DNA from: Rhodospirillales bacterium
GTDB taxonomy: Bacteria > Pseudomonadota > Alphaproteobacteria > Acetobacterales > Acetobacteraceae
Assembly: GCA_028866445.1 (NCBI GenBank)
Contig: JAGWIE010000032.1
Location: forward strand, 1 to 10,004
Direction of reading: 5' to 3'
Length of the DNA stretch: 10,004 nt
Position numbers and translations under genes: made by a program. Positions 1 to 7,093 of the stretch are shown piece after piece. Under the pieces are notes generated by a model. The model worked only from the letters and a program-made list of their open reading frames with translations. It did no database searches and had not been told where the DNA came from. How positions within the stretch are numbered: position 1 is the stretch's first letter; each line of letters starts with the position of its first letter.

Positions 1-1
1 C

Positions 2-1621
2 CAGACGCTCGCCTCCATCACCTTCCAGAATTATTTCCGCCTGTACCCCAAGCTGGCCGGCATGACCGGCACGGCGATGACCGAAGCGGATGAATTCGAG
101 GAAATCTATAAGCTGAGCGTGGTGGAGATTCCCACCAATGTGCCGGTGGCGCGCGACGACCAGGATGACGAGGTTTACCGCACCGCCGCTGAGAAATATG
201 AGGCGGTGGCAAAGCTGATCGAGGAATGCCGGAGCCGGAACCAGCCCGTGCTGGTGGGCACCACGAGCATCGAGAAAAGCGAGATCATCTCCAACCTGCT
301 CAACGCCAAGGGCATTAAGCACAGCGTGCTGAACGCGCGGTTTCATGAGCAGGAGGCGAAGATCGTCGCCCAGGCCGGTGCGCCGGGCGCCATCACCATC
401 GCCACCAACATGGCCGGGCGCGGCACGGATATTAAGCTGGGCGGCAATTACGATATGCGCCTGGCCCTGGAGCCGGAGAACGACCCGGCGGCGCTGCGTG
501 CCGAAATTGACGCCAACCATGTGGTTGTGAAGGCGGCAGGCGGGCTTTTCGTGATCGGCACCGAGCGGCATGAGAGCCGGCGCATCGATAACCAGTTGCG
601 CGGGCGATCTGGCCGCCAGGGCGACCCTGGCGCCTCACGCTTCTTCCTCTCGCTGGAAGACGATTTGATGCGCATTTTCGGCTCCGACCGGATGGGCGGC
701 ATGTTGCAGCGCCTGGGGCTGAAGGATGGGGAAGCGATTATCCATCCGTGGATCAACAAGGCGTTGGAAAAAGCGCAGAAGAAGGTTGAAGTGCGCAACT
801 TCGACATGCGCAAGAACGTGTTGAAATACGACGACGTGATGAACGACCAGCGCAAGGAAGTGTATGCCCAGCGCAGGGAGTTTATGGGCGCTGAAAGCGT
901 TGCCGATGTTGTTTCGGAAATGCGGGACGATGTGATTATCGCGATGGTGGAAAACCGCGTGCCGGAGAAAGCCTTTGCCGAGCAATGGCAATCTGCCGAG
1001 CTGGCGGCAGACGTAACCCGCGTGCTGGCGCTGAATCTGCCGGTTGTGGACTGGGCGGCGGAAGAAGGCATCGACGAGGTGCATTTGCGCGAACGCATCA
1101 TGCAGGCCGCGGCTGAGGCCGCAGACGGCAAGGCCACGCAGTTTGGCGAGGCGCTACATTCCTATATCGAAAAATCCGTGCTGCTGCAGACGCTTGACCA
1201 TGTGTGGAAAGAGCATCTGCTGGGACTGGATTATCTGCGCCAGGGCATTGGGCTGCGCGGCTATGGCCAGCGCGACCCGCTGAACGAATATAAGCGCGAG
1301 GCCTTCGCCATGTTTGCGGCGATGCTTGATGATTTGAAAGAGCGGGTGATCCTGACGTTGTCACACGTGCAGGTGCAGACGCAAGCTCCGCCTGAACCCG
1401 CCCCGGTGCCGATGGTGGAATCTCACCCCGCACCCGGTGCCATGCAGGGCGGCCTGGCGCTGGCCGAGCCGGTGATTCGTAATACCGATGCGGCGCTGCC
1501 CGCTTTCGGCGAGACCGAAGTGGACCCGGCCCGGCCAGAAACCTGGGCTGCCACGCCGCGCAACGCACCCTGCCCCTGCGGCTCCGGCAAAAAATATAAA
1601 TATTGCCATGGCAAGGTTTAG
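2..1621 (+). CDS. secA: SecA preprotein translocase ATPase, C-terminal part (5' end outside window)
   Basis: SecA is the ATPase motor that pushes unfolded preproteins through the SecYEG channel at the cytoplasmic membrane. The reading frame is open from base 2, so the first ATG at 62 is internal; 539 residues are visible of a protein that is usually about 900. In order I see: the junction segment FRLYPKLAGMTGTAMTE; the second helicase-like nucleotide-binding domain with VLVGTTSIEKSE, NMAGRGTDIKLGG and QLRGRSGRQGDPGASRFFLS (the arginine-finger helicase motif); the helical scaffold/wing region with KYDDVMNDQRKEVYAQR and LDHVWKEHLLGLDYLRQGIGLRGYGQRDPLNEYKREAF split over about 1190-1310; a proline-rich linker; and a terminal SEC-C zinc-binding motif CPCGSGKKYKYCH (C-x-C-x8-C-H, bases 1571-1609), which binds SecB and phospholipid in the family. 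The stop is TAG at 1619. The gene is intact as far as seen and clearly functional. Confidence 0.98.
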   Translation, partial: QTLASITFQNYFRLYPKLAGMTGTAMTEADEFEEIYKLSVVEIPTNVPVARDDQDDEVYRTAAEKYEAVAKLIEECRSRNQPVLVGTTSIEKSEIISNLLNAKGIKHSVLNARFHEQEAKIVAQAGAPGAITIATNMAGRGTDIKLGGNYDMRLALEPENDPAALRAEIDANHVVVKAAGGLFVIGTERHESRRIDNQLRGRSGRQGDPGASRFFLSLEDDLMRIFGSDRMGGMLQRLGLKDGEAIIHPWINKALEKAQKKVEVRNFDMRKNVLKYDDVMNDQRKEVYAQRREFMGAESVADVVSEMRDDVIIAMVENRVPEKAFAEQWQSAELAADVTRVLALNLPVVDWAAEEGIDEVHLRERIMQAAAEAADGKATQFGEALHSYIEKSVLLQTLDHVWKEHLLGLDYLRQGIGLRGYGQRDPLNEYKREAFAMFAAMLDDLKERVILTLSHVQVQTQAPPEPAPVPMVESHPAPGAMQGGLALAEPVIRNTDAALPAFGETEVDPARPETWAATPRNAPCPCGSGKKYKYCHGKV

Positions 1622-1699
1622 GCTATGAACAGCTAAATTCGTTTGCTTGGCAGACTAACGGCTGCAACCAGTGCGGCATAGAGAAGCTCTCAATCCGTT

Positions 1700-1721
1700 T
1701 AGCCGAATGAATGTTCGGTTA
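1700..1721 (+). terminator. Weak hairpin downstream of secA
   Basis: TAGCCGAA (1700-1707) and TTCGGTTA (1714-1721) can pair as an 8-base stem with one G-T wobble around a 6-base loop. No run of T follows (the next bases are TCCAACGCGG), so it is not a canonical intrinsic terminator. It lies 78 bases after the secA stop and 67 bases before the SDR start, where a terminator or regulatory hairpin would be expected. The 167-base gap holds no other clear structure and no gene. Confidence 0.25.
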
Positions 1722-1776
1722 TCCAACGCGGGTCGTCCTTCACTCCTGCTCATCTTACCCTAGGTATGTTGAGTTC

Positions 1777-1782
1777 GAGGAG
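1777..1782 (+). promoter_or_regulatory. Ribosome binding site deciding the SDR start
   Basis: GAGGAG stands directly before three consecutive in-frame ATG codons (1783, 1786, 1789). Only the third ATG has a normal spacing of 6 bases; the first would have none. This favours 1789 and rules against the upstream in-frame ATG at 1711, which has no such site. Confidence 0.6.
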
Positions 1783-1788
1783 ATGATG

Positions 1789-2787
1789 ATGCGCAAAATC
1801 GTAGTGATCACGGGAGCAGGTGCTGGAGTTGGCCGGGCAACAGCGGAAGCCTTTGCGAAAAAGGGCTGCGATGTAGGGATTATTGGCCGTGACCGTGAGC
1901 GATTGGAATCGGCTGCCGAAGCGTTAAGGCAACTTGGTGTGCGCAGCTTCGCCTATGCCGCTGATGTGGCCGACGCTGAGGCCGTGGAGGCCGCCGCAGA
2001 TGCGATTGAAGCAGAGCTCGGGCCAATTGATGTCTGGGTGAATAACGCGATGGCGACTGTTTTTGCCCCTGTGGGCAACGTTAGTGCGGAGGAATATAAA
2101 CGCGCGACTGAGGTCACATATCTTGGAACAGTTCACGGCTGTAAGGCGGCCATCCGGCTGATGACCCGCCGGGGCAAAGGTGTGATCATCAATGTCGGCT
2201 CAGCTCTGGCCTATCGTTCCGTACCATTGCAATCGGCGTATTGCGGCGCGAAATCCGCCATACGCGGTTTTACCGACAGCTTGCGGAGCGAGTTAATTCA
2301 CGATCGGAGCGGCATCCGGCTCTGCATGGTGCATCTGCCAGCCGTAAATACGCCGCAATTCAATTGGGCGCTTAACAAGATGGGCAGACGCCCGCAGCCC
2401 GTGCCGCCAATTTATTCGCCCACTGTGCCGGCACGGGCCATTGTTTTTGCAGCATTTCATCCGCGCCGTGAGATTTGGGTGGGATTTCCTACAATCAAGG
2501 CCATTTTGGGAAACCGTATTGCGCCAGGCTTTGCAGATTGGTATCTGGCAAAGGCTGGATATACCGGCCAGCTTACCTCTGAGCCTGAGCCAAAAGACCG
2601 CCCAGCGAATTTGTTTGAACCCGTACCCGGCGATTACAGAGCAGAAGGGCGATTCAAAGACCAGGAGCGCCGGATAAGCCTCGAAATGTTCACGGACCGG
2701 CATAAGACTGCCGCGATCGGCATCGGGATCGCACTGGGAATTAGCGCGCTTGCCGCTATCTGGCGCCGGGAAATAAAAAATTCTTAA
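1789..2787 (+). CDS. Short-chain dehydrogenase/reductase with C-terminal membrane anchor
   Basis: This is a classical-type NAD(P)-dependent SDR oxidoreductase of unknown substrate, 332 residues. The Rossmann fold begins at once: IVVITGAGAGVG (residues 4-15) is the TGxxxGxG nucleotide loop, and R34 in GRDRERLE suggests a preference for NADPH. D59 (AADV), NNA at 85-87, the catalytic S138, and Y151/K155 in YCGAK complete the active site. The SDR core ends near residue 250. It is followed by an extension of about 80 residues, rich in proline and charge, ending in a hydrophobic stretch at about 307-325 (TAAIGIGIALGISALAAIW) and a basic tail (RREIK). I infer a single membrane-spanning anchor with the enzyme on the cytoplasmic side. 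Such longer SDRs are known in many alphaproteobacteria, often without an assigned substrate. The start at 1789 is chosen from the GAGGAG spacing; 1783 or 1786 would only add methionines. glgX follows on the same strand after 93 bases and may be co-transcribed. Confidence 0.9.
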   Translation: MRKIVVITGAGAGVGRATAEAFAKKGCDVGIIGRDRERLESAAEALRQLGVRSFAYAADVADAEAVEAAADAIEAELGPIDVWVNNAMATVFAPVGNVSAEEYKRATEVTYLGTVHGCKAAIRLMTRRGKGVIINVGSALAYRSVPLQSAYCGAKSAIRGFTDSLRSELIHDRSGIRLCMVHLPAVNTPQFNWALNKMGRRPQPVPPIYSPTVPARAIVFAAFHPRREIWVGFPTIKAILGNRIAPGFADWYLAKAGYTGQLTSEPEPKDRPANLFEPVPGDYRAEGRFKDQERRISLEMFTDRHKTAAIGIGIALGISALAAIWRREIKNS

Positions 2788-2795
2788 GTCGCCGC

Positions 2796-2810
2796 CCGGT
2801 TAAAAACCGG
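2796..2810 (+). repeat. Short inverted repeat between the SDR gene and glgX
   Basis: CCGGTT (2796-2801), AAA, AACCGG (2805-2810) is a perfect 6-base inverted repeat with a 3-base centre. It lies 9 bases after the SDR stop. No T-run follows, so termination is doubtful; it could be a weak attenuating hairpin, an operator half-site pair, or chance. The rest of the 93-base gap shows no convincing promoter to my eye; the only clear element is GGAGA at 2871-2875, the glgX ribosome binding site, 5 bases before the GTG start. Confidence 0.3.
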
Positions 2811-2880
2811 AAGGAAACTTGCCCATGCCCTGGCGGCTCCCATTTACCGATAGGTCCAAATCCTTTCATCGGAGACGTTC

Positions 2881-5004
2881 GTGCCGGATTCATCAAGAAA
2901 AACTGTACGCGAAGGCCTGCCTTACCCAAGAGGCGCGAGTTGGGATGGTGACGGCGTAAATTTCGCATTGTTTTCCGCCAATGCCACGAAAGTGGAAGTT
3001 TGCCTATTCGATGAAACCGGAAAAACCGAACTGGAACGCATCGAACTTCCCGAATACTCGAATCAGGTTTTCCACGGTTGGATCGGCGGCATCGGTCCCG
3101 GCCAGGTTTACGGCTACCGCGTTCATGGCCCGTACGAACCGGAAAATGGTCACCGCTTCAACCCAAATAAACTGCTTCTGGACCCCTACGCCCGTGCCCA
3201 TATAGGCGAGCTGGACTGGAACCCCGCCGTGTTCGGCTATCAGATGGAAACCAGCGATGACACGACTTTCGACGAACGGGACAGCGCACCCTTCGTGCCG
3301 AAATGCGTGGTGGTGGACCCGAATTTTGACTGGCATGGCGAACCAAACCGTCGGCCGGTTCCGTGGGACCACACGATAATTTACGAAACCCATGTGCGTG
3401 GCTTTACCAAAAAGCATCCGCAGGTGCCCGAGCATGAACGCGGCACTTATGCCGGGCTAGGCCACAAGGCGGTTACCGATTATATAAAAAACCTTGGCGT
3501 TTCATCGGTTGAATTGCTGCCCATCCACAGCTTCATCAATGATAGTTATTTGCTTGAAAAAGGGCTCACCAATTATTGGGGATATAATACGATCGGCTTC
3601 TTTGCGCCTGATCCGCGTTATGCCTCGCGCCCAGAGCATTCCTTGCGCGAATTCAAAGAGATGGTCGCGCGCTTGCACGATGCCGGGTTGGAGGTAATTC
3701 TCGATGTGGTTTATAACCACACCGCTGAAGGCAATGAGTTGGGGCCGACGCTCTCCTTTAAAGGCATCGACAACGCCAGCTATTATCGCCTTTTGCCTGA
3801 TGATAAGCGCTATTACATAAACGATACCGGCACGGGAAACACGCTGAACCTGAGCCACCCTAAAGTTATCCAGCTCGTCACAGATTCTTTGCGTTATTGG
3901 GTAAACGAAACCCATGTCGACGGATTTCGTTTTGATTTAGGTACAATACTGGCGCGCGAGGAGCATGGCTTTGACGGTCAATCTGGTTTTTTGAAAGCTT
4001 GCGGCCAAGATCCACTTTTACAGACTGTGAAGCTTATCGCTGAACCGTGGGATTGTGGACCTGGCGGTTATCAGGTTGGCGGTTTTCCGCCGGGCTGGGC
4101 CGAATGGAACGATAAGTTCCGCGATACTGTAAGGGATTTTTGGAAAGGCGAAGCTACCCCAACCGGTTTGGCGCCGCGGCTTTGCGCTTCTGGCGATCTT
4201 TTTAACTATGCCGGTCGCCGCCCTTTCGCATCGGTCAATTTCATCACCGCGCATGATGGTTTTACGTTAAACGACCTTGTTACCTATAACGAGAAGCATA
4301 ATGAGGCAAATGGCGAGGACGGAAAAGACGGTAGTTCTGACAATCGTTCATGGAATTGTGGTGCCGAAGGGCCGAGTGAGGACGAGGCAATTAACGCACT
4401 CCGCGCCCGGCAAATGCGCAACATGCTGGCCACGCTGATACTCGCGCAAGGAACGCCGATGTTGTTGGCAGGTGATGAATTCGCCCGCACCCAGCAAGGT
4501 AACAACAATGCCTATTGCCAGAATAGCGAAATTAGCTGGCTGAACTGGGACATTAAAGAGAAAGGCTACGAGCTTATTGCTTTTGTACAGAAGCTTACAA
4601 AGCTGCGGCACGATTACGCCATTCTCCGCCGAAACCGCTTTCTAACAGGCGTGTATAACGAGGAGCTGGAGATTAAAGACATCACCTGGATCAACGCCTC
4701 TGGAAATGAGATGCAAGATACTCAGTGGCAGGATGATGGTATGCGCTGCTTCGGCATGTTAATCGATGGTCGAGCCCAACCTTCCGGCATAAGAAAGCGC
4801 GGCGATGACGCGACCATTCTTATCGTGTTCAACGCAGCCGAGCAGGGTGTGAATTTCATTCTACCAAATTGCACGGGTGGCGGAGACTGGCGCCTTATGA
4901 TTGACACCAATAATACAGAGACGGATGGCGACATGTTTTCCACCGGCAATACCTACACAGCCACCGGGCGATCCTTGCTCGTCTTTGGCCAACTTAAAGA
5001 TTAG
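2881..5004 (+). CDS. glgX: Glycogen debranching enzyme GlgX (isoamylase-type alpha-1,6-glucosidase, GH13)
   Basis: This cytoplasmic enzyme hydrolyses alpha-1,6 branch points of phosphorylase-trimmed glycogen or limit dextrins, releasing short maltodextrins. It has 707 residues, in the usual range for the longer GlgX/TreX form. An N-terminal CBM48-type beta-sandwich starts at about residue 11 (GLPYPRGASWDGDGVNFALF). The GH13 barrel follows: region I DVVYNH (275-280); region II DGFRFDLG with nucleophile D352; region III AEPWDCGPGGYQVGGFP with acid/base E388; region IV TAHDGFTLNDLV with H458 and D459. GlgX signatures include VTYNEKHNEANGEDGKDG and DNRSWNCGAEGP after region IV, then GDEFARTQQGNNNAYCQ and a C-terminal beta domain. 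All catalytic residues are present and there is no frameshift. The start is GTG with GGAGA 5 bases upstream; no early in-frame ATG exists, and the conserved N-terminus begins only a few residues later. No other glycogen or trehalose gene is in view, so whether it serves glycogen or trehalose metabolism is open. Confidence 0.97.
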   Translation: MPDSSRKTVREGLPYPRGASWDGDGVNFALFSANATKVEVCLFDETGKTELERIELPEYSNQVFHGWIGGIGPGQVYGYRVHGPYEPENGHRFNPNKLLLDPYARAHIGELDWNPAVFGYQMETSDDTTFDERDSAPFVPKCVVVDPNFDWHGEPNRRPVPWDHTIIYETHVRGFTKKHPQVPEHERGTYAGLGHKAVTDYIKNLGVSSVELLPIHSFINDSYLLEKGLTNYWGYNTIGFFAPDPRYASRPEHSLREFKEMVARLHDAGLEVILDVVYNHTAEGNELGPTLSFKGIDNASYYRLLPDDKRYYINDTGTGNTLNLSHPKVIQLVTDSLRYWVNETHVDGFRFDLGTILAREEHGFDGQSGFLKACGQDPLLQTVKLIAEPWDCGPGGYQVGGFPPGWAEWNDKFRDTVRDFWKGEATPTGLAPRLCASGDLFNYAGRRPFASVNFITAHDGFTLNDLVTYNEKHNEANGEDGKDGSSDNRSWNCGAEGPSEDEAINALRARQMRNMLATLILAQGTPMLLAGDEFARTQQGNNNAYCQNSEISWLNWDIKEKGYELIAFVQKLTKLRHDYAILRRNRFLTGVYNEELEIKDITWINASGNEMQDTQWQDDGMRCFGMLIDGRAQPSGIRKRGDDATILIVFNAAEQGVNFILPNCTGGGDWRLMIDTNNTETDGDMFSTGNTYTATGRSLLVFGQLKD

Positions 5005-5053
5005 TGTTCAGGAAAAATTGAAATCCACTGCTGGTAAATCTTTGGGTACTGGC

Positions 5054-7081
5054 TTATTTTTTGACAGTGCCAGCGCGTTCAATCATGCGCAAAAGATCAC
5101 TGACGGAATAAGGTTTGTGCAGCAAATCAAATTCATGGTGAACTTCATTGGCTAAAACATGGGAGTAGCCGCTTGTTAGTATCAATGGCAAAGCAGGCCA
5201 TTTTTCGCGTACGCGCTTTGCTAACTCTATCCCGCCAATGCCGGGCATTACAACATCGCTGAAAACAAGGTCGAATGCGGCTTCATGTTCCTCAAGAATT
5301 TCCAAGGCCGTTTCTGCACTATCGGCCTGGGTAACTTCGTAACCAAGATCTTGCAACAGATTATAGGCGAAGTTTGCAACTTGCGGATTATCCTCGACAA
5401 GCAGAACTTTTCCACTGAAATTCTGCTGTGGTTTTTCGGGTGAACTGGATGCTTGAAGCAAGGGTGGCGCATGACGGGGCAGATAAATTGTAAAAACAGA
5501 TCCGGTTGGCCCGGATTTAACCTCGATATCGCCGCCAGATTGCTTCACGAAGCCATAAACTTGGCTAAGCCCGAGCCCTGTGCCTTTTCCTATTTCCTTG
5601 GTTGTAAAAAAGGGTTCGAAAATTCGGTTTAGATGCTCCTGTGGAATGCCACTTCCATTGTCAGAAATGGAAACCCCGAGGTAAGGTAGGCCCTCGATTT
5701 TGCCCGGAAACGCACCGGCTTCATGGATATGAATTTGTATATGGCCCTGGCCGTTCATCGCATCACGCGCATTAACGACAATATTGACGATTGCCGTTTC
5801 GAACTGTCCACGGTCAACCTCTACATAACCATCATCACAATCGCTTGAAAGTTCAATTTCTATATGGCTACCGACAATGGTGCTGGTAATATCTGCAAGT
5901 TCTTGAATACAGGTATTCACCAAAAAAATTTCGGCCAACAATGTCTGACGTCGCGAAAAAGCCAAAAGCTGCGAGGTTAGTTTGGCAGCACGGTCTGATG
6001 AGTCTGCGATGGCCGCAATATATCGTTGGCGTTTCTCCTCGGTTAAATTGGAACGCCCCAGCAATTCCGCCGAGGAACGGATAACCGTAAGCAAATTATT
6101 GAAATCATGCGCAACCCCGCCGGTAAGTTGGCCAATGGCCTCCATCTTTTGAGATTGGCGCAATTGTTCTTCCGCACGGCGAAGGGCCTCAGCCTGAAGT
6201 TTTTCACCCGTGATATCTCGGCCATAGGCAAAAATCGTGCTGCCTTCGGTCTGGGTGCTCCAGGAAATATGCCGCAGGGAGCCATCCTGGTGAAGAATTT
6301 TATTTTCAAAACCAGAAAGCTGAGTTCTTGCCATTAGGCTTTCGAAAACCTGGCGCGTTTCTGTTATGTTTTCCTCATGGACGAATTCAATATAATTCCG
6401 GCCGACGACTTGGTTTGGCTCATACCCCAGCACCGCCTTCCAGGCTGGATTAACCGCCAGAAATTTTCCCTCTGCCGAAACGACCGCAAGCATATCCGGC
6501 GAATAACGCCAAACCCGGTCGCGCTCCGCGGTGCGCTCAGCGATGCGGCTTTCAAGCTCCCGGTTTAGTTCAGATAGTTCGCGTTGCGCCAGCACTTTCG
6601 CGGATGTTTCGACTACGATTGCTATAACACCCACCGGTTTTCCGGTGCTGCCGATAATGGCTGAATAATCCAGGTTCATCCACACCTGTTCTGGCTTACC
6701 CCTGCGGTGCAAGGTCAGTTCCTGGTCCTTATAGGAAAGTGTACCCCCGGCCAGCCCCACACGCATCACATTGTCGTTGAAATCGGCAACCTCACTCCAC
6801 CCTTCACGCACTTTCATGCCCAAAAGCTGCGGGTGCCGGCCCCCGGCAAATTCCGAATAGGCATCGTTATAGATCATGATTCCATCTGCTTCCCAAAGCG
6901 TTACGATGGGAATGGGAGAGCGTAAGATAAGGTCGGTGGTCGCGCGAAGGGTCTCTGACCAGCCTGAGATCGGCCCCAGTACGGTGCTGGACCAGTCGAA
7001 GCCCGCAATCAGTTTGCTAAGCTCTCCACCCGCCGCCGGAAATAATGGGCGAGGCTTGGAGCCGGGCGCTGCATTGGTCAT
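5054..7081 (-). CDS. PAS-PAS hybrid sensor histidine kinase with C-terminal receiver domain
   Basis: This is a 675-residue sensor kinase. Domains in order: a PAS domain at about 28-160, of the kind starting FDWSSTVLGPISGW with LWEADGIMIYNDAYSEFAGGRHP; a short coiled coil (about 164-187, RELSELNRELESRIAERTAE); a second PAS at about 190-290 ending YGRDITGEK; a dimerisation/phosphoacceptor domain with H325 in GGVAHDFNNLLT; and an ATPase domain with N-box NIVVNARDAM (N433, N437), G1 DNGSG (474-478), F-box EPFFTTK and G2 GKGTGLGLS (498-506). After a Pro/Ser linker comes a receiver domain at about 558-670 with E563/D564, phospho-acceptor D609 (FSDVVMPG), T636 and K656 (HKPYS). No membrane segment is seen, so it is probably cytosolic. 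The PAS domains lack an obvious ligand motif such as the LOV cysteine sequence. The ATG at 7081 is chosen because GAGG at 7093-7090 sits 8 bases upstream. It ends the yqgE-rdgB-phosphodiesterase operon and converges on glgX. No separate response regulator is in view, so the output is unknown. Confidence 0.95.
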   Translation of the reverse strand: MTNAAPGSKPRPLFPAAGGELSKLIAGFDWSSTVLGPISGWSETLRATTDLILRSPIPIVTLWEADGIMIYNDAYSEFAGGRHPQLLGMKVREGWSEVADFNDNVMRVGLAGGTLSYKDQELTLHRRGKPEQVWMNLDYSAIIGSTGKPVGVIAIVVETSAKVLAQRELSELNRELESRIAERTAERDRVWRYSPDMLAVVSAEGKFLAVNPAWKAVLGYEPNQVVGRNYIEFVHEENITETRQVFESLMARTQLSGFENKILHQDGSLRHISWSTQTEGSTIFAYGRDITGEKLQAEALRRAEEQLRQSQKMEAIGQLTGGVAHDFNNLLTVIRSSAELLGRSNLTEEKRQRYIAAIADSSDRAAKLTSQLLAFSRRQTLLAEIFLVNTCIQELADITSTIVGSHIEIELSSDCDDGYVEVDRGQFETAIVNIVVNARDAMNGQGHIQIHIHEAGAFPGKIEGLPYLGVSISDNGSGIPQEHLNRIFEPFFTTKEIGKGTGLGLSQVYGFVKQSGGDIEVKSGPTGSVFTIYLPRHAPPLLQASSSPEKPQQNFSGKVLLVEDNPQVANFAYNLLQDLGYEVTQADSAETALEILEEHEAAFDLVFSDVVMPGIGGIELAKRVREKWPALPLILTSGYSHVLANEVHHEFDLLHKPYSVSDLLRMIERAGTVKK

Positions 7082-7089
7082 TCGTTCCG

Positions 7090-7093
7090 CCTC
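7090..7093 (-). promoter_or_regulatory. Ribosome binding site of the hybrid kinase, overlapping the upstream stop codon
   Basis: On the minus strand the phosphodiesterase stop TGA (7094-7092) runs into GAGG, followed by CGGAACGA and ATG at 7081. The 8-base spacing is good. The longer in-frame option, TTG at 7117, would lie inside the previous gene and has no visible site, so this element fixes the start and suggests coupled translation. Confidence 0.55.

Noticed and set aside
448..1137. 229-codon open frame on the minus strand inside secA, plus another at 635-1084
   Set aside because: Antisense shadows of a strongly conserved SecA region; compositions are Ser/Arg- or His-rich and match no family I know.
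1711..1788. ATG at 1711 as an upstream start for the SDR gene, adding 26 residues before the MRK start
   Set aside because: No ribosome binding site, the added residues are unlike an SDR N-terminus, and the ATG lies in the loop of the 1700-1721 hairpin. GAGGAG with ATG at 1789 is far better.
2813..2879. GGAAAC at 2813-2818 and CGTT at 2876-2879 as an EcfG-type stress promoter for glgX
   Set aside because: Spacing is over 55 bases where about 16-17 is needed, and the CGTT lies directly before the start codon.
3502..3915. 137-codon minus-strand frame within glgX
   Set aside because: Antisense to the conserved GH13 barrel; no start signal and no family resemblance.
5020..5062. CCA-CTGC-TGG mini-hairpin followed by a T6 tract as terminator of glgX
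   Set aside because: The stem is only about 3 pairs and the T-run is some 25 bases downstream, so it cannot act as an intrinsic terminator.
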